The position numbers and the translations under genes were made by a program. Below, piece by piece: positions 1 to 10,897 of a DNA stretch of 64,000 nt (its first letter is position 1; each line of letters opens with the position of its first letter). Under the pieces are notes generated by a model. That model was not told the DNA's origin and made no database searches. It saw only the letters and a list, made by a program, of their open reading frames with translations. The stretch lies in assembly GCF_022201045.2 (NCBI RefSeq), contig NC_068560.1, positions 33,009,001-33,073,000 of the forward strand, read 5' to 3'. The stretch comes from Citrus sinensis. Its lineage: Eukaryota > Streptophyta > Magnoliopsida > Sapindales > Rutaceae.

Positions 1-1184
1 GGTGAGTTTAAGCAGTTTCTTCGAAATATTGCAGGGGTAAACAGAAAGTTAAAGCTGAGAGCGGAGATGGAGGTGGCTCTTTGTTTATCCTTTACTTGCT
101 AGTTTCACGGGGGCTATAACGGAAACATTGAAGCTTCTAATTATAATTTTTTTTTTCTCTAAAATAATAATAATAACAAATAGTAAGAAGTATCATATCT
201 TTTCATTATAAAAAATTATGCGGTTTGTCCATCCCAAAAAAAAAAAAAAGAAAAAAAAAGAAAGGAAAAGCAAATTAATTGCTGAACTATTTTCGGATTA
301 TGAAATTAATTATCTGTTTATTTATGTCGGTGGTCCTGTGTTTATGTGACACGTATGATCGTCTTCTATTAATGAGGTTGGTTGTCTGCCCATCATACGA
401 CTTTGTAAAAAACTTGATCAGTGGGGTAAGTTTCGTATATTGATTGATATTCAAATTTTCTATTTTTCATTTGGTTTATTCAAAGTTTAATGATTGAGGG
501 CAGTTTTAGGACCCATTTAGGTCATTGGGTGAGCCAAGGACAGAATATAATTAGTTTTTACAATTTAAGAAAAAAAAAACCCTAATGTGATCTTACAAGA
601 TTTAATTTTGTAAGAAGGGTTAAACTACTTTGTATTTTTGTTGTACTTAATCTAATATGCCTCGTATTTTTGTTTCCCTCGTATTAACTGAGATAAGTAA
701 ATTGGGTCAAATTCTACAAAATTCCTTTGATGCTTAAGTTATTTTAATTTGTGAAATCTTTTTTCTTCTCTTAGTTATTAGAGATTTGCAATGTTTGCAG
801 TTATGTAATTGTATTTTATTATTGGGAATCATCATAACTTAAACTTAGTCTTTAAGTCTTATCATGTATATTGTAATTAAGCCAAATGTAATCTTTTTAT
901 TGTTGGCTATTATTGTGATTTCGAATGAAATGCATTCTTATAAAAAAGTAAAAAGAAAAAAGGATATGATAGATAATTTGACTAGTAATAATTCAACTGA
1001 TACTGTTGGATAAATGAACTATTTTTACTGTTTTATGTAGAAAGTTGCAGACGGGACAACATATAAGCGCATCACATAATTCTATCTAATTCTTTTTCCC
1101 AGAAAAAGATAAAAGTTTTAGAATCATGAATTGTTTTAAAAAAAATTAAATGCTAATAATAAAAAAAATTAAATGCTAGATTAC
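1..1184. other. Left-edge intergenic DNA
   Basis: No supported gene. The first 120 bases are less AT-rich than what follows and could be the 5' leader of a minus-strand gene lying beyond the left edge, but no start codon or splice pair proves it. The rest is AT-rich with poly(A/T) runs. Confidence 0.3.
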
Positions 1185-1886
1185 TAGAGCTGACAAAATT
1201 TGACACGACCCAATTACCCGACACGAACACGACATAAATAAATGAGTATGGATTGTCAAATTTAATACGATTATTAAATGAGTCGGGTCTGGGTTGACAC
1301 GATTTTTTTCCGTCTCGGGTTAGAGTTAAAATTCTTGACCCATTTACCTGATTAATGACCCGATTATATTTTCTATTTTAAAATAATTTACAGGTTTTTA
1401 TCATTAAAACTCAAATATTGGAAATGATTTTCTCTTTTATTTTTATTCTTTAAAACGGTGAATATAAACAGTGTTTTATTTATAAAATTTTAAATATACT
1501 TAGAGATTCAATAGTGTAAATACGTAAAATACTGATAGACATGTATATTTTATAATATTGATATATAATATTTTTACATATATATAATTAAAACCTCAAT
1601 AGTGTAAATGCATAATATTTTGGTAGATATATATATTTTATAATATCGATAAATTATGTATGTATGTACGTATGTATGACAGTGTATAAATATTTAACGC
1701 AACTTTATTTAATATATAGATATTAAGTGGGTTATTGGGTAACCCGATTATTTTTCCGTATCGAATTTGGATCTCAATATTTTGACACAATTATTAAATG
1801 AGTTGGGTTTAAATCAAGTTAAATTTAACACAACTCAAAACTGACACGATACGAACACAATCCGATGACATGTTTTGTCGGCTCTA
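1185..1886. mobile_element. Non-autonomous hAT-type element (702 bp)
   Basis: The left end TAGAGCTGACAAAATTTGAC matches the inverted right end TAGAGCCGACAAAACATGTC. A perfect 8-bp target-site duplication, TAGATTAC, lies at 1177-1184 and 1887-1894. Degenerate ACACGA/TCGTGT-type motifs recur near both ends. No transposase reading frame is present, so it would depend on an autonomous hAT elsewhere. An 8-bp duplication with a TAG...CTA end pair is typical of the hAT superfamily. Confidence 0.85.
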
Positions 1887-2063
1887 TAGATTACTACGAT
1901 ATATTTGGAAATTTTTTAACTAAAGCGCGTCAGTACGAACAAAATCACTTGCCCAACTGTGGGCCGTGGCCTAAAGTCGAAAGGCCCAAACCCACTAGGT
2001 GAAATGCAAGAATGCGTTAGTTCTTCTGCTTGAATTAGTAATAATAACACGGATTCATTTGAC

Positions 2064-2086
2064 AGAAAGAGAGAGAGAGAGAGAGA
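2064..2086. repeat. (GA)n microsatellite
   Basis: A run of about ten GA units lies just downstream of the PsbS stop codon, probably in its 3' UTR or the adjacent spacer. Confidence 0.8.
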
Positions 2087-2170
2087 TGACGACAAAATAT
2101 TATCTTTTACATTGAATGGAAATTCAAGTTTATCATAATAAAGTAAACAGGAACAGCTTCCACGTTTCAT

Positions 2171-3882
2171 CTACTCCTCATCTTCATCTGTGACAAATTT
2201 ACCAGTTCCAGGATTCAATGCGGCAACAAAGAAGAAGATAACGTTGAACAGCACAAGTGGTTCGATTTCGTTGATGGGGATCCCAGTCTCAATGTTGAGT
2301 TGTGCTAGAGCTCCTTTCCCTGTTATGATTTCTCCAATCAAAGAGAATGCAATACCCAACTGAGCCAATCTTCCCACAAACAGCTCGTTTGACTTCGTGA
2401 ATCCAAATATGGGACCTTCCACATTCAAACAGCAAATATATTACTCTTGACTTCATCAAATCGTGATTCATGAAAGCAGGCTACTTAAGAGAACTGTAGT
2501 AGTGGTAATAATGGTTTATTAAAATTGAGCTCCACTGCTCATTAAAAATGCTGGTTTTTCTTCTTCTTTTTTCTTTTTTTAATTGTGGGAATTTTTAACA
2601 TTTTTGTGCTGGTGTCTACCAAAAGCCTACTAGTATTAATTCTATTACATACCACCGTTCAAAATTCTTTACTCATTTAGAGCCGCATTTACTCTCAAGT
2701 ATTGGTATGTGTATTTTCTGTCAGATATTAAATAATAATTAATTTTTAACCCCATCACTAATGTATTAATTATTAATGCCAAGACACATTAGATGTCAAC
2801 ACGCAAATTTAGTATCCCAACTTTATAAACACTGCATCACTCATTATAAATTCATAAACTGAAAAGGTTAATAAACACAATAGGCAGGGACTAGGGAATT
2901 GGAATTACCTCCTTCCTTGAGACCCAACGCTGATCTTAAGCTTTTGCCTGGAGGAATGACAGCTCCTCCGAGCCCAGTGGGCTCATCTGGCTCATCAACG
3001 AACTTACCACGGTCACCCAAAGCTCCAATTGCTCCAAGCAAGGTGAACAAGATGAAAAATAAAAGCAGTGGCTCTGCTTCATAGATTGGAATTCCGGTCT
3101 CTAAATTCAACTGAGCTAGAATCCCCTTCCCAGTTATTCCCTCACCCAACAAGGAAGCCTACACAAAACATAGCTTGCTAATTAATTAATAAAACCCTTG
3201 GAAAATATGATCTTAACAGAAGTTTAATTTTCCTTTTTCTCTCCTAGATTTTCAAGTCTACTGGGCCTCCGTCCGAATTGTGGTACAAATCCTAAAGGAA
3301 GCCTGGAAGCCTTCAAGAAAAATGATAAATCTAAATCTAACTGATATATGTACAATTTTGATGAGCAAAGCGACAGATGTTGTTTTCAGTATAGAATTTG
3401 GAAAAAAGTAGTTGAGTACTCACAGCAAAGCCAATCATGGCAACACGACCAACAAAGAGCTCATTTTGCTTTGTAAAACCAAATCCTCCAGAGGTCCCAA
3501 AGATACCATCCTCAACTTTTGGCTTTGATTCAACCTGTAAGTTTAAATTAAAATATACCCATAAACAACTAGCTAAGGGCCAATATTAAATCAAAACAAT
3601 CTTACCAACAACAAAAACGGAAACAAGAAAACCAAATTAAACCTTCTTGGTCTTGGGTGGAGCTTTGGTTTTAGATTTGAAGAGGGCAACAGTAGAAAAA
3701 GCTTTAGATGATGAAGAAGCCGCAGCAGCAGTTAAAGATTCATTAGAGAGTGGGTTGAACATAAGATGAGAGAATGGCTTAGGTCTCAGCATCTGCGTTT
3801 GAAATGTGACTAAAGAGTCTCTTTTCAAGTTTCCTGCGTGGCTAGTGGAAACCCCAGACATGAGCAGCATAGTTTGAGCCAT
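2171..3882 (-). CDS. PSBS: Photosystem II 22 kDa protein PsbS, chloroplastic
   Basis: PsbS senses a low thylakoid lumen pH and triggers energy-dependent quenching (qE) of excess light in photosystem II. Four exons were read from the sequence: 3882-3643, 3534-3424, 3158-2909 and 2415-2171, all with GT-AG introns and matching phases, giving 281 residues. Residues 1 to about 65 are a Ser/Ala-rich transit peptide beginning MAQTMLLMSG, as in other PsbS proteins. Two LHC-like repeats follow, opening with GFTKQNELFVGR (99-110) and GFTKSNELFVGR (205-216). Each carries a lumenal acidic loop, ETGIPIYEAEP or ETGIPINEIEP; the family's pH-sensing glutamates lie in these loops. Four membrane helices are expected. 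On the minus strand an AT-rich TATA-like box lies near 3985-3998. All reading frames are open, so the gene appears functional. Confidence 0.97.
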
Positions 3883-4230
3883 TAATATTGAATGAATATG
3901 TTGTCACTCTGCTAGATTTCTCAAGCCAGCAAAGCTAGTTTCACTGTTTCAGATTCACTAGATTTTCTTCTAATGCAACAACCATCTATATTATATCGTA
4001 AGCTGAGCACAGAGAGTGGGATCATTGCAAGTGTGGTTACGAATTGTCAGGGTTAGCGATGGGCAAAGAGAGTGGCCACGTCTTTCCATAACTTTGTAAT
4101 TTTTGTAGATAATGTTTTCAGCTCAAAATTTCATAATACAAATACGGAACTACTATTAGCATTTAGCAAAACTTTTCAAACCAGGTGGCAACACCGCTTC
4201 CTCAAATTTACAGTACAAATTCAAGCCATA

Positions 4231-4400
4231 TTTCCATAAAATTATAAAATGAACAAAATTAAGTTACATATATTACTAGTTTTTTTTAAGACCCTCATCC
4301 ATAAAATTATTTACCATAAGTTACATATTTTCCATAAAATTATAAAATGAACAAAATTAAGTTACATATATTACTAGTTTTTTTAAGACACTCATCCATA
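4231..4400. repeat. Two-copy tandem repeat, 98-bp period
   Basis: Copies at 4231-4303 and 4329-4400 are nearly identical over about 72 bases, both starting TTTCCATAAAATTATAAAAT and ending CTCATCCATA, with about 25 unrelated bases between them. It lies roughly 350-520 bp upstream of the PsbS start codon. Confidence 0.9.
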
Positions 4401-4829
4401 GGAGTAAATAAATCAACATAGAGCACAGAAGATATTTTTCATTGTTAATATTGTTTGGCCTATAGTTAAATTCCATGATAAGGGGAAACTTTATTTACCA
4501 TTCTCAGCCAATGGCTTACATGCTAAGTTAAACAAACATTTGGCGATGCTAATTAATTAATTAATTGCATAAGATTAAGAGTTTAGAAGAAGGCTTGCTT
4601 AGTGAATTCTCCATTGGATTATGAGGTCCAGACAGACACAAGTGGAAAGTATGAGAGAAAAAAACACATGTCATGGTGTTAATGGAATCTTGAATATGAT
4701 TTCGGAAGACTCGCACTCAGATAGTTACATGCCCCCTTAGAAACTGGAAATGCGTCCGCCCGGTTGTAGGAAAAAGCCTGTAAGTAGTTGCAGCGGAGAT
4801 GTCTGACCACGCACTGCTCTGGCAAGTGA

Positions 4830-4835
4830 CACGTG
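4830..4835. promoter_or_regulatory. G-box CACGTG upstream of PsbS
   Basis: A palindromic CACGTG with ACGT-class flanks (TGACACGTGTAA) lies about 950 bp upstream of the PsbS start. bZIP and bHLH (PIF/HY5-type) factors bind such motifs in light-regulated genes. Function here is inferred from the motif alone. Confidence 0.35.
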
Positions 4836-6385
4836 TAATACCATCTCTTTGTGCTAAATACAATCCAGGGACGATGATATCTTAATTGACGAGTCCTGAT
4901 TTGACACGTCAACCCCAACCAAGATTCATGACTGTCGCAGCTCTCAATTCTTTTTTCCTTTTTCACCCTTGCCCCCATTATTTATTAATAAACATCCATA
5001 AGTTCCTAAGTTTATTGAACGCCCCACATCGTTATTTCCTCCACCCTTCAAGTTAACAAGATTTGGTATGAAAATTCTTTTTAATTTATCACCTTAATAA
5101 AAATAATTAAAAAAAAATCTTTATTACTATCTCTTACAACACACACTTTCTCTATCTTTATTAGTTCGTGTGCCTACATGTAATTATCATCAATTCGTTC
5201 AGTTTCCCTTAACTTATTGCTTAATATCAATTATGTGTTTAATTAGATTTTATTTGGTTTGTTTTTACTGCTGATTTGTGAAAAATGATTTTGGTTTGAA
5301 GGCTTCAATTTTTGTTCTTTACTCCTTAGACTTTCAAGTTGCAACAGCTTAGGGGTACATTAAAGCTTATCCATAAATAATTGGAGCCAAGTGAAATTAA
5401 CCCCGATTGGGTCGCATTTGCAAAAGAACCGAGCCATATTTCGGCCCAATCACACCATGCCAGCCTGATAACCAATTTCTAAGCTCACACCTTCAACGAT
5501 TCAAACCTATTAAATTCTTCCCTTTAAAAAAAAATAAAAGCACTACTTTTAATGCCGAATCATCGTTGCATAGTTTCTTTTCACAGTAAACAGAATAAAA
5601 AACCTCACATTATTGTGCAACCATAGTTTTGTCTACTTTAGCATATTTGTTTTTCTAATTTTCTGTGTTTTAACAAATGTGGGTCAAGTGATTTGTCAAA
5701 AGATATCTTATCTTTATAGGTTTTTCTAGCCAAATGGGAAAAATTCCATTTGTTTAATCGTGTTTTCACAAATAGAAACGAATTTATTATCATCATATCA
5801 TATTAAACACAGAAAACAAGAGCCCCTGATTCTGAAAGACTAAACACTACTAAAGAGCAGTTTGATGGCATTAGCTTCAAATGCCCTTGTTTCACTGAGC
5901 TTTCGTTTGCTTGAAGAATTAAGCCCAACAGGCCCATAGGCTATTGGGTTGGGTTCTGGTTTAGGCCGCTGTTCAAAGACATGCCCGAATGTGTACGTCA
6001 CGCTTCCTTGAGCTAAAAAAACAAATATAAAATTGTGTAATTGTATTGCTCTATTAGTATTTATAATTAATAGGTTAATAAAAACCTCCTAAATCAACTC
6101 TCCAATGATGCCGTCTCAATATCTGTACTTAGAACAAATGAGATCAATAATTGTAAGCCATAAACAAACAGCCTTATTGTACTTTAAAAAGCTTTGTGGT
6201 TCATATTTGAAAAAATTTGCCTTAGTAAAAAAACTCACCAAACTGCTTAATTTTTCAATTTAAAATGCTGAAAGGCTCCTACTTAAATTTCTCGCCATGC
6301 ATTGCCAGCTCCTCGGTAGCCACTAATTCAAAACTAACAGCCGAAAATTATTCAACAACAAAGAAATATAATGATATTTAATTAC

Positions 6386-6586
6386 GAGTAATGATACAGC
6401 CACAAACTCTTGTACAAACTTATTTTGTACAAACTGACGTGGCATTAATTCATTAGTTGAATGAAAATATAAATTAATAAAAAAAATTATATGGGCCAAG
6501 TGATATTTAATTCAACCAATCTTATCATGCCACATCAATTTGTACAAAATAAGTTTGTACAAGAGTTTGTGGCTGTATCATTACTC
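6386..6586. mobile_element. 201-bp MITE with 10-bp target duplication (Mutator-like)
   Basis: A nearly perfect inverted repeat of about 50 bp. The left arm starts GAGTAATGATACAGCCACAA and the right arm ends in its complement, TGTATCATTACTC. A perfect 10-bp duplication, ATTTAATTAC, lies at 6376-6385 and 6587-6596. That duplication length suggests mobilisation by a Mutator-like (MULE) transposase. There is no coding capacity. Confidence 0.88.
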
Positions 6587-8470
6587 ATTTAATTACTAAA
6601 ATAAATTCGCAAGAGTCGAGAATGCTTCATATGGGTCGATCTCAAAAAAAATGGTCCAGAAAATATAAGGCAAAATTCAAGATAACTTTTGACTTTTTTT
6701 TGAATAATTGATTGCCTATACATCTTTGAGCAGCAGCCTACTACATGATTGATACCTCGTGCCATCCAATAATTCTAGTGACATTATCTTTTATATCTTA
6801 TGTCTTCCCACCACACCATCCTTTTTTTTTTTTGGCCCTTTTTCGCTTCTTGTATTCAATTAATTGCACTACAACGTTGCAACATGAACCCCATCAAATA
6901 ATTTGCAGTTTCTATTTTATGGACCTCACTCTAATTAATGCATGAATTATGATTGATGTGATTTTGATCTTATGATGGGAACAGATCATACGGCACGACC
7001 ATCACATGAGCTTGGCACCATAGTCACTACCATATGTGAGATAAAATGATGAGATGTTGACCCCATCCGTCCACTAGCTCTAAACGAAGGGCCAACATCT
7101 TGATCCCCATCATCAAATATTGTCAATTTGATTTTGTAGATAACTCATTAGATGGGGGCATAATTGCTATGAATTATTGTGATTCGATACAAGTCGACTA
7201 GACTGCTAAAGAAATTAGCCTATACATTTTATTATAAATTGTGTTACTTATTTGATATTTTTTACATAAGAAATTTTACATTTACGATATCATAAGATTG
7301 CACATTCATATCAATGAGAAAACGCTCCTCGTGCAGATAACCCTCCCCCCCCCCACCCCCCCCGCGAAGTATATATTTTCGGACTACACCATTGCACAGA
7401 TGATGACTACATACTCTAATTGTATTATCAATTAATTAATTGCAATGTAATATTAAAAAAATATATATATATATCACTTAGAATAATAAGCCTGCGATTT
7501 AACATCATAATATAATGATTCTTTTTGTTTGTTACCTTCCGAATACCTGTATCTTTCCAATTTCCATTTTAATAACAGTCATTAACAAATAGCAGCTCAT
7601 TTCAACTATTATTATGACTTACGAGAGGGACAAAGTTTTCATCTGGAGCCAGTTCTATAACATAAAGCACTACCGCATCTTGTGAAATTCTCATTCATTA
7701 TAATTATTTTTTTCTCTGGCTTTATAACACTTCCCTTTTTTGTGTCATCATTAAAACGAATCGTGCATGATATATCTCGGTCCAAGCGTCTCAATTTGTT
7801 TTTGTGACCCACATTTGATTCAATATCAAATAATTACTTAAAATGAAACAGAATGTGTTGGAAACCGGATAATTCTGTGAGAAAACATGAATATAAACTG
7901 AATTATATGCTAAAAATGTTCAAAATTCTACAGCATGTGTAAATTTTATACAATATATACAAAAACAAATATTTTGATGCAATTAAGATAAAAATCAGGA
8001 TATATATTTTTTGAATTTACAAAACAAAATTTATCCAACAAAACGGGAAGATATAACTTGCTGAAGGGCCCTTAATGTAAAATAATTGGGCCCACGTCAA
8101 TTACTTATTGGTTACACTTCTCTGGGGCCTGGGCCTTCACCCCTTTTAACCGTCATCCACGTGACCTAACAGCCAATTTCTGTAATTCGATATGTATATA
8201 TAATCTTTCATGAACCCTAAAAGTAAATGTCAAATTACTAACTTTTAAATTGAATAACCAAAATAGAAAACTCCTTATAAATCCGAAGAATGATGAATAT
8301 CATCTTACATTACGTTAACTAAAATGAGAAACTGAGCAACATTACTCACCTTGTGAAATACTACTATACACATGACAGGGTAAATTAGCAAAGGCCCTTA
8401 CGAGCAAACTTAATCACTAAATTATTATATTCCAAATTATCTAATTTATTTCATTTGTAGTATTTATTAA
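6587..8470. other. AT-rich intergenic DNA
   Basis: No gene supported. Notable only for a C-rich homopolymer patch near 7345-7372 and a CACGTG hexamer at 8158-8163 with no gene near enough to assign it to. Confidence 0.5.
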
Positions 8471-9360
8471 TTATAAGGATAAGACTATGGTGTAATTGTG
8501 GTACCATACCGCAGCTGTACCTAATCATTGAATTTAACCGCACACATGTACTATAACTGAATTTAATAATTAAGTACAGTTATGGTATAATACCATAGTT
8601 ACACTATAACTGGATTAGACTTGGCAAAATCCGGGTCCGGTCCGGGTTTTGGTGTTGCCCGGGACCGGACCGGATGAGAGAAATGCAAGCCCGGACCCGG
8701 GTTAAAACCCGGTTTTTCCGGGTGCGGTCCGGGCTTGAGCCCGGCACCTTCCGGGTCCGGGTTTTGATCCGGGTTTTTAAAACCCGCATGTGATAACTTC
8801 AATTTTTTTTCAATTTTTTTCTTTAATTTTTTTTTTCATTTCTCTAACAATGTAAATTTTAAAAAAGAAAATAATCAAATAAACTCATTCAATCTCAAAC
8901 TTTAAAAAAGAAAATAGTCAAATACAAATATATAACACATTAATAATGCAAAATTTGCACAAATGATAAATAAAAATTATTTCAATCTACTTTCTAATAC
9001 CTAAATTCATCTCATTTCTAACTTAAACTCATTCAATCTATATATAAAATAAATAAATTAAATTCAACAACACAATAAATTTAAATAACATCTAACATAT
9101 CATAAATTCATAATTATATATTTATATATAATATATTTATTTTTTAAATTTATTAAAAAACCGGGTCCGGTCCGGGTTCCAGGTTTTTTGTGTTGAACCC
9201 GGACCCGGGCCCGGAAATGTCCGGGTTTGAGAATTTCAAACCCGGATCCGGTTTTTATATGCATGCGGTCCGGGTTTTGCCCGGACCGGATTGGCCGGGT
9301 CCGGGCCGGGTCCGGTCTGGGCGGGCTTTTTGACACCCCTAAACTGGATCCTGATTATAA
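8471..9360. mobile_element. Palindromic MITE-like element, split by a hAT insertion
   Basis: Once the hAT copy at 8616-9341 and one copy of its target duplication are removed, the flanks form an imperfect inverted repeat. The left arm TTATAAGGATAAGACTATGG mirrors the right arm that ends CTATAACTGGATCCTGATTATAA. The inner arms (8483 onward and up to 8610) pair at roughly three quarters of positions. No clean target duplication was found, so its superfamily is unknown. Confidence 0.5.
8616..9341. mobile_element. Non-autonomous hAT element with GC-rich subterminal arrays (726 bp)
   Basis: The ends TAGACTTGGCAAAA and (inverted) TAGGGGTGTCAAAA pair. A perfect 8-bp duplication, AACTGGAT, lies at 8608-8615 and 9342-9349. 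Each end carries about 150-180 bp packed with CCGGGTCCGG/CCCGGACC-type motifs in alternating orientation, in strong contrast to an AT-rich core with no coding potential. In hAT elements such subterminal repeats are transposase-binding sites. The open frames in the GC-rich arms are a by-product of the repeats, not genes. Confidence 0.9.
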
Positions 9361-9646
9361 ACATCGATCAGTAAAAAAAAATACAGGCATTTAATATTCA
9401 TTTGGCTTTGGGATAATAAAAAAGAAAACAATTTTTGATTGGAGACAGCGGAGCATCCTACGTAAGGTCAACCGTCCGATCAGGAGATGAGGACTCAGAA
9501 TTCTCAAAATTCGAAATAATGAACCCCAACACCCAAACAGAGCCTTGAGTGGCGCCTTCTCATAAGATTCCTCCACGAAAGCTTCGACAAACAGACAAAA
9601 CAAAGCTGAGACAAAACCACTGACGAACTCAAAACACTGTAGAGAC

Positions 9647-9647
<1 letters not shown>

Positions 9648-9678
<31 letters not shown>
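9648..9678. repeat. (GA)n microsatellite in the FPP 5' region
   Basis: About 15 GA units lie shortly upstream of the probable transcribed leader of the filament-like protein gene. GA/CT tracts are common in plant core promoters and 5' UTRs. Confidence 0.85.
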
Positions 9679-9682
<4 letters not shown>

Positions 9683-10845
9683 GCCTGGAAAAAATTCAAA
9701 ATTTTTATTAATTAAAATTAGTGGTTACGCAGTAATCTTTGTGCATTGATTAGGCGGGAATAAGGGCTGCTTCGATTTTCAAAATATCTAAAATTATTAA
9801 AAAGAAAAAAAAATCAATAAAGCAAAAGCTACTTCCCAATTAGCAAAAAGCTGAAAAGCTGTTTTTGAGTTATCATTCTGTGTAGCTCACAGCTTCACAT
9901 TCACAGGCTCACATGCTCTCTAATATTTGAAAATTTAAAAAGAAAACACAAGAAATAGAAACCTGCACACATTTATTTGTTTTCGCTGTTATGTGATTAT
10001 GTCTTCTGACATTATTCAACAGATTTTTGCAGAGTTACAGTTTTAAGTTTTTCTTGTCAAATAAAACTATTATTGTAATATTAAATTTGAAAACACATTT
10101 TGTTTTCATTTATTTCTGGTTCCCATCTGATCTCTGGGCTTGTTCTGGTCTCCAGTCAAAGGTATTTGATCTGGGTCTTGTATCTTCTCTTCTGTTTCTT
10201 TATTTTATATTATTATTGGTTTCTTATTATTATAGTATTTACACGTCATTTTAGCAGTCAGCATTAGTTTAATGTATCGAATATTGAGAAAGTAATGGAA
10301 AGTTTTGAGCTTTATGGGTTTGACGGGTCACTCACATCTGGGATCTTTCTCTGTTTACTAGTTACTGTTTCATAGATTTGATCTTACTTTTCTCTAAGTG
10401 CGATTTTTGGAAGATTTGAGTGGTTTGTAATCGTGGGTAGTTTCCATTTTGTGATGGGTATCTAAGATTTTACAAATAAATGGAGTTTAGGATACCATTG
10501 GAGCTTGTAGTTCATTCTTTTGGTTCAAATATTTGTGTTGCTGGTTGAGTTTTCCCCTTTTTGTTTCTTTATGTGCTATATTTTTTTAGTTAAAAATCTT
10601 ATCGTTTGTTGTTGAGGAGTTGGTTAGTTAAAGGTTTGGATTTCAAGCAAAGCTGAGAAAATGATAAGCTATTAAGCCAAGTTACCTTTTTGTCTAATGA
10701 TTGAGATTGTGGATGAGGTTATAAGAGTGGAGCTTTAGTATTGGCATATCAAATCCTTCTTATGATTCCTTATTTGGTTCTTCTTGCCAACTTAGAAATT
10801 GGTTTATGACTGGTTCTTGGTGACGGTGTGGATACTGGTTTGCAG

Positions 10846-10868
10846 ATGAACTGTCTGTGATGTGCTAG
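10846..10868 (+). promoter_or_regulatory. Two overlapping minimal upstream ORFs in the FPP leader
   Basis: The likely second leader exon begins at 10846, after an acceptor ending TTTGCAG; a possible donor AAAG/GTATTT lies at 10161-10162. It opens with ATG AAC TGT CTG TGA (10846-10860), whose TGA overlaps the next ATG in TGATG, giving ATG TGC TAG (10860-10868). The main start lies 30 bases further on. Such short uORFs usually lower or condition translation by reinitiation; that effect is inferred. Confidence 0.5.
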
Positions 10869-10897
10869 TTGTCGTCAGTAGGATACTGGAGCCTGCG

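Larger units (their letters stand above)
3883..6385. other. Spacer upstream of PsbS
   Basis: Contains the PsbS 5' leader and promoter at about 3883-4080, a tandem repeat at 4231-4400 and a G-box at 4830. The less AT-rich block at 4680-4980 holds an open frame of 99 codons on the minus strand without recognisable similarity, so no gene is called. The remainder is AT-rich and I see nothing coding in it. Confidence 0.5.

Noticed and set aside
4679-4978. 99-codon minus-strand frame upstream of PsbS
   Set aside because: No recognisable domain or similarity and no supporting splice context; it is treated as promoter-proximal spacer.
8599-9336. Arg/Pro-rich open frames in the GC-rich blocks
   Set aside because: They arise from repeated CCGGGTCCGG motifs at the ends of the hAT element and are not conserved as protein.
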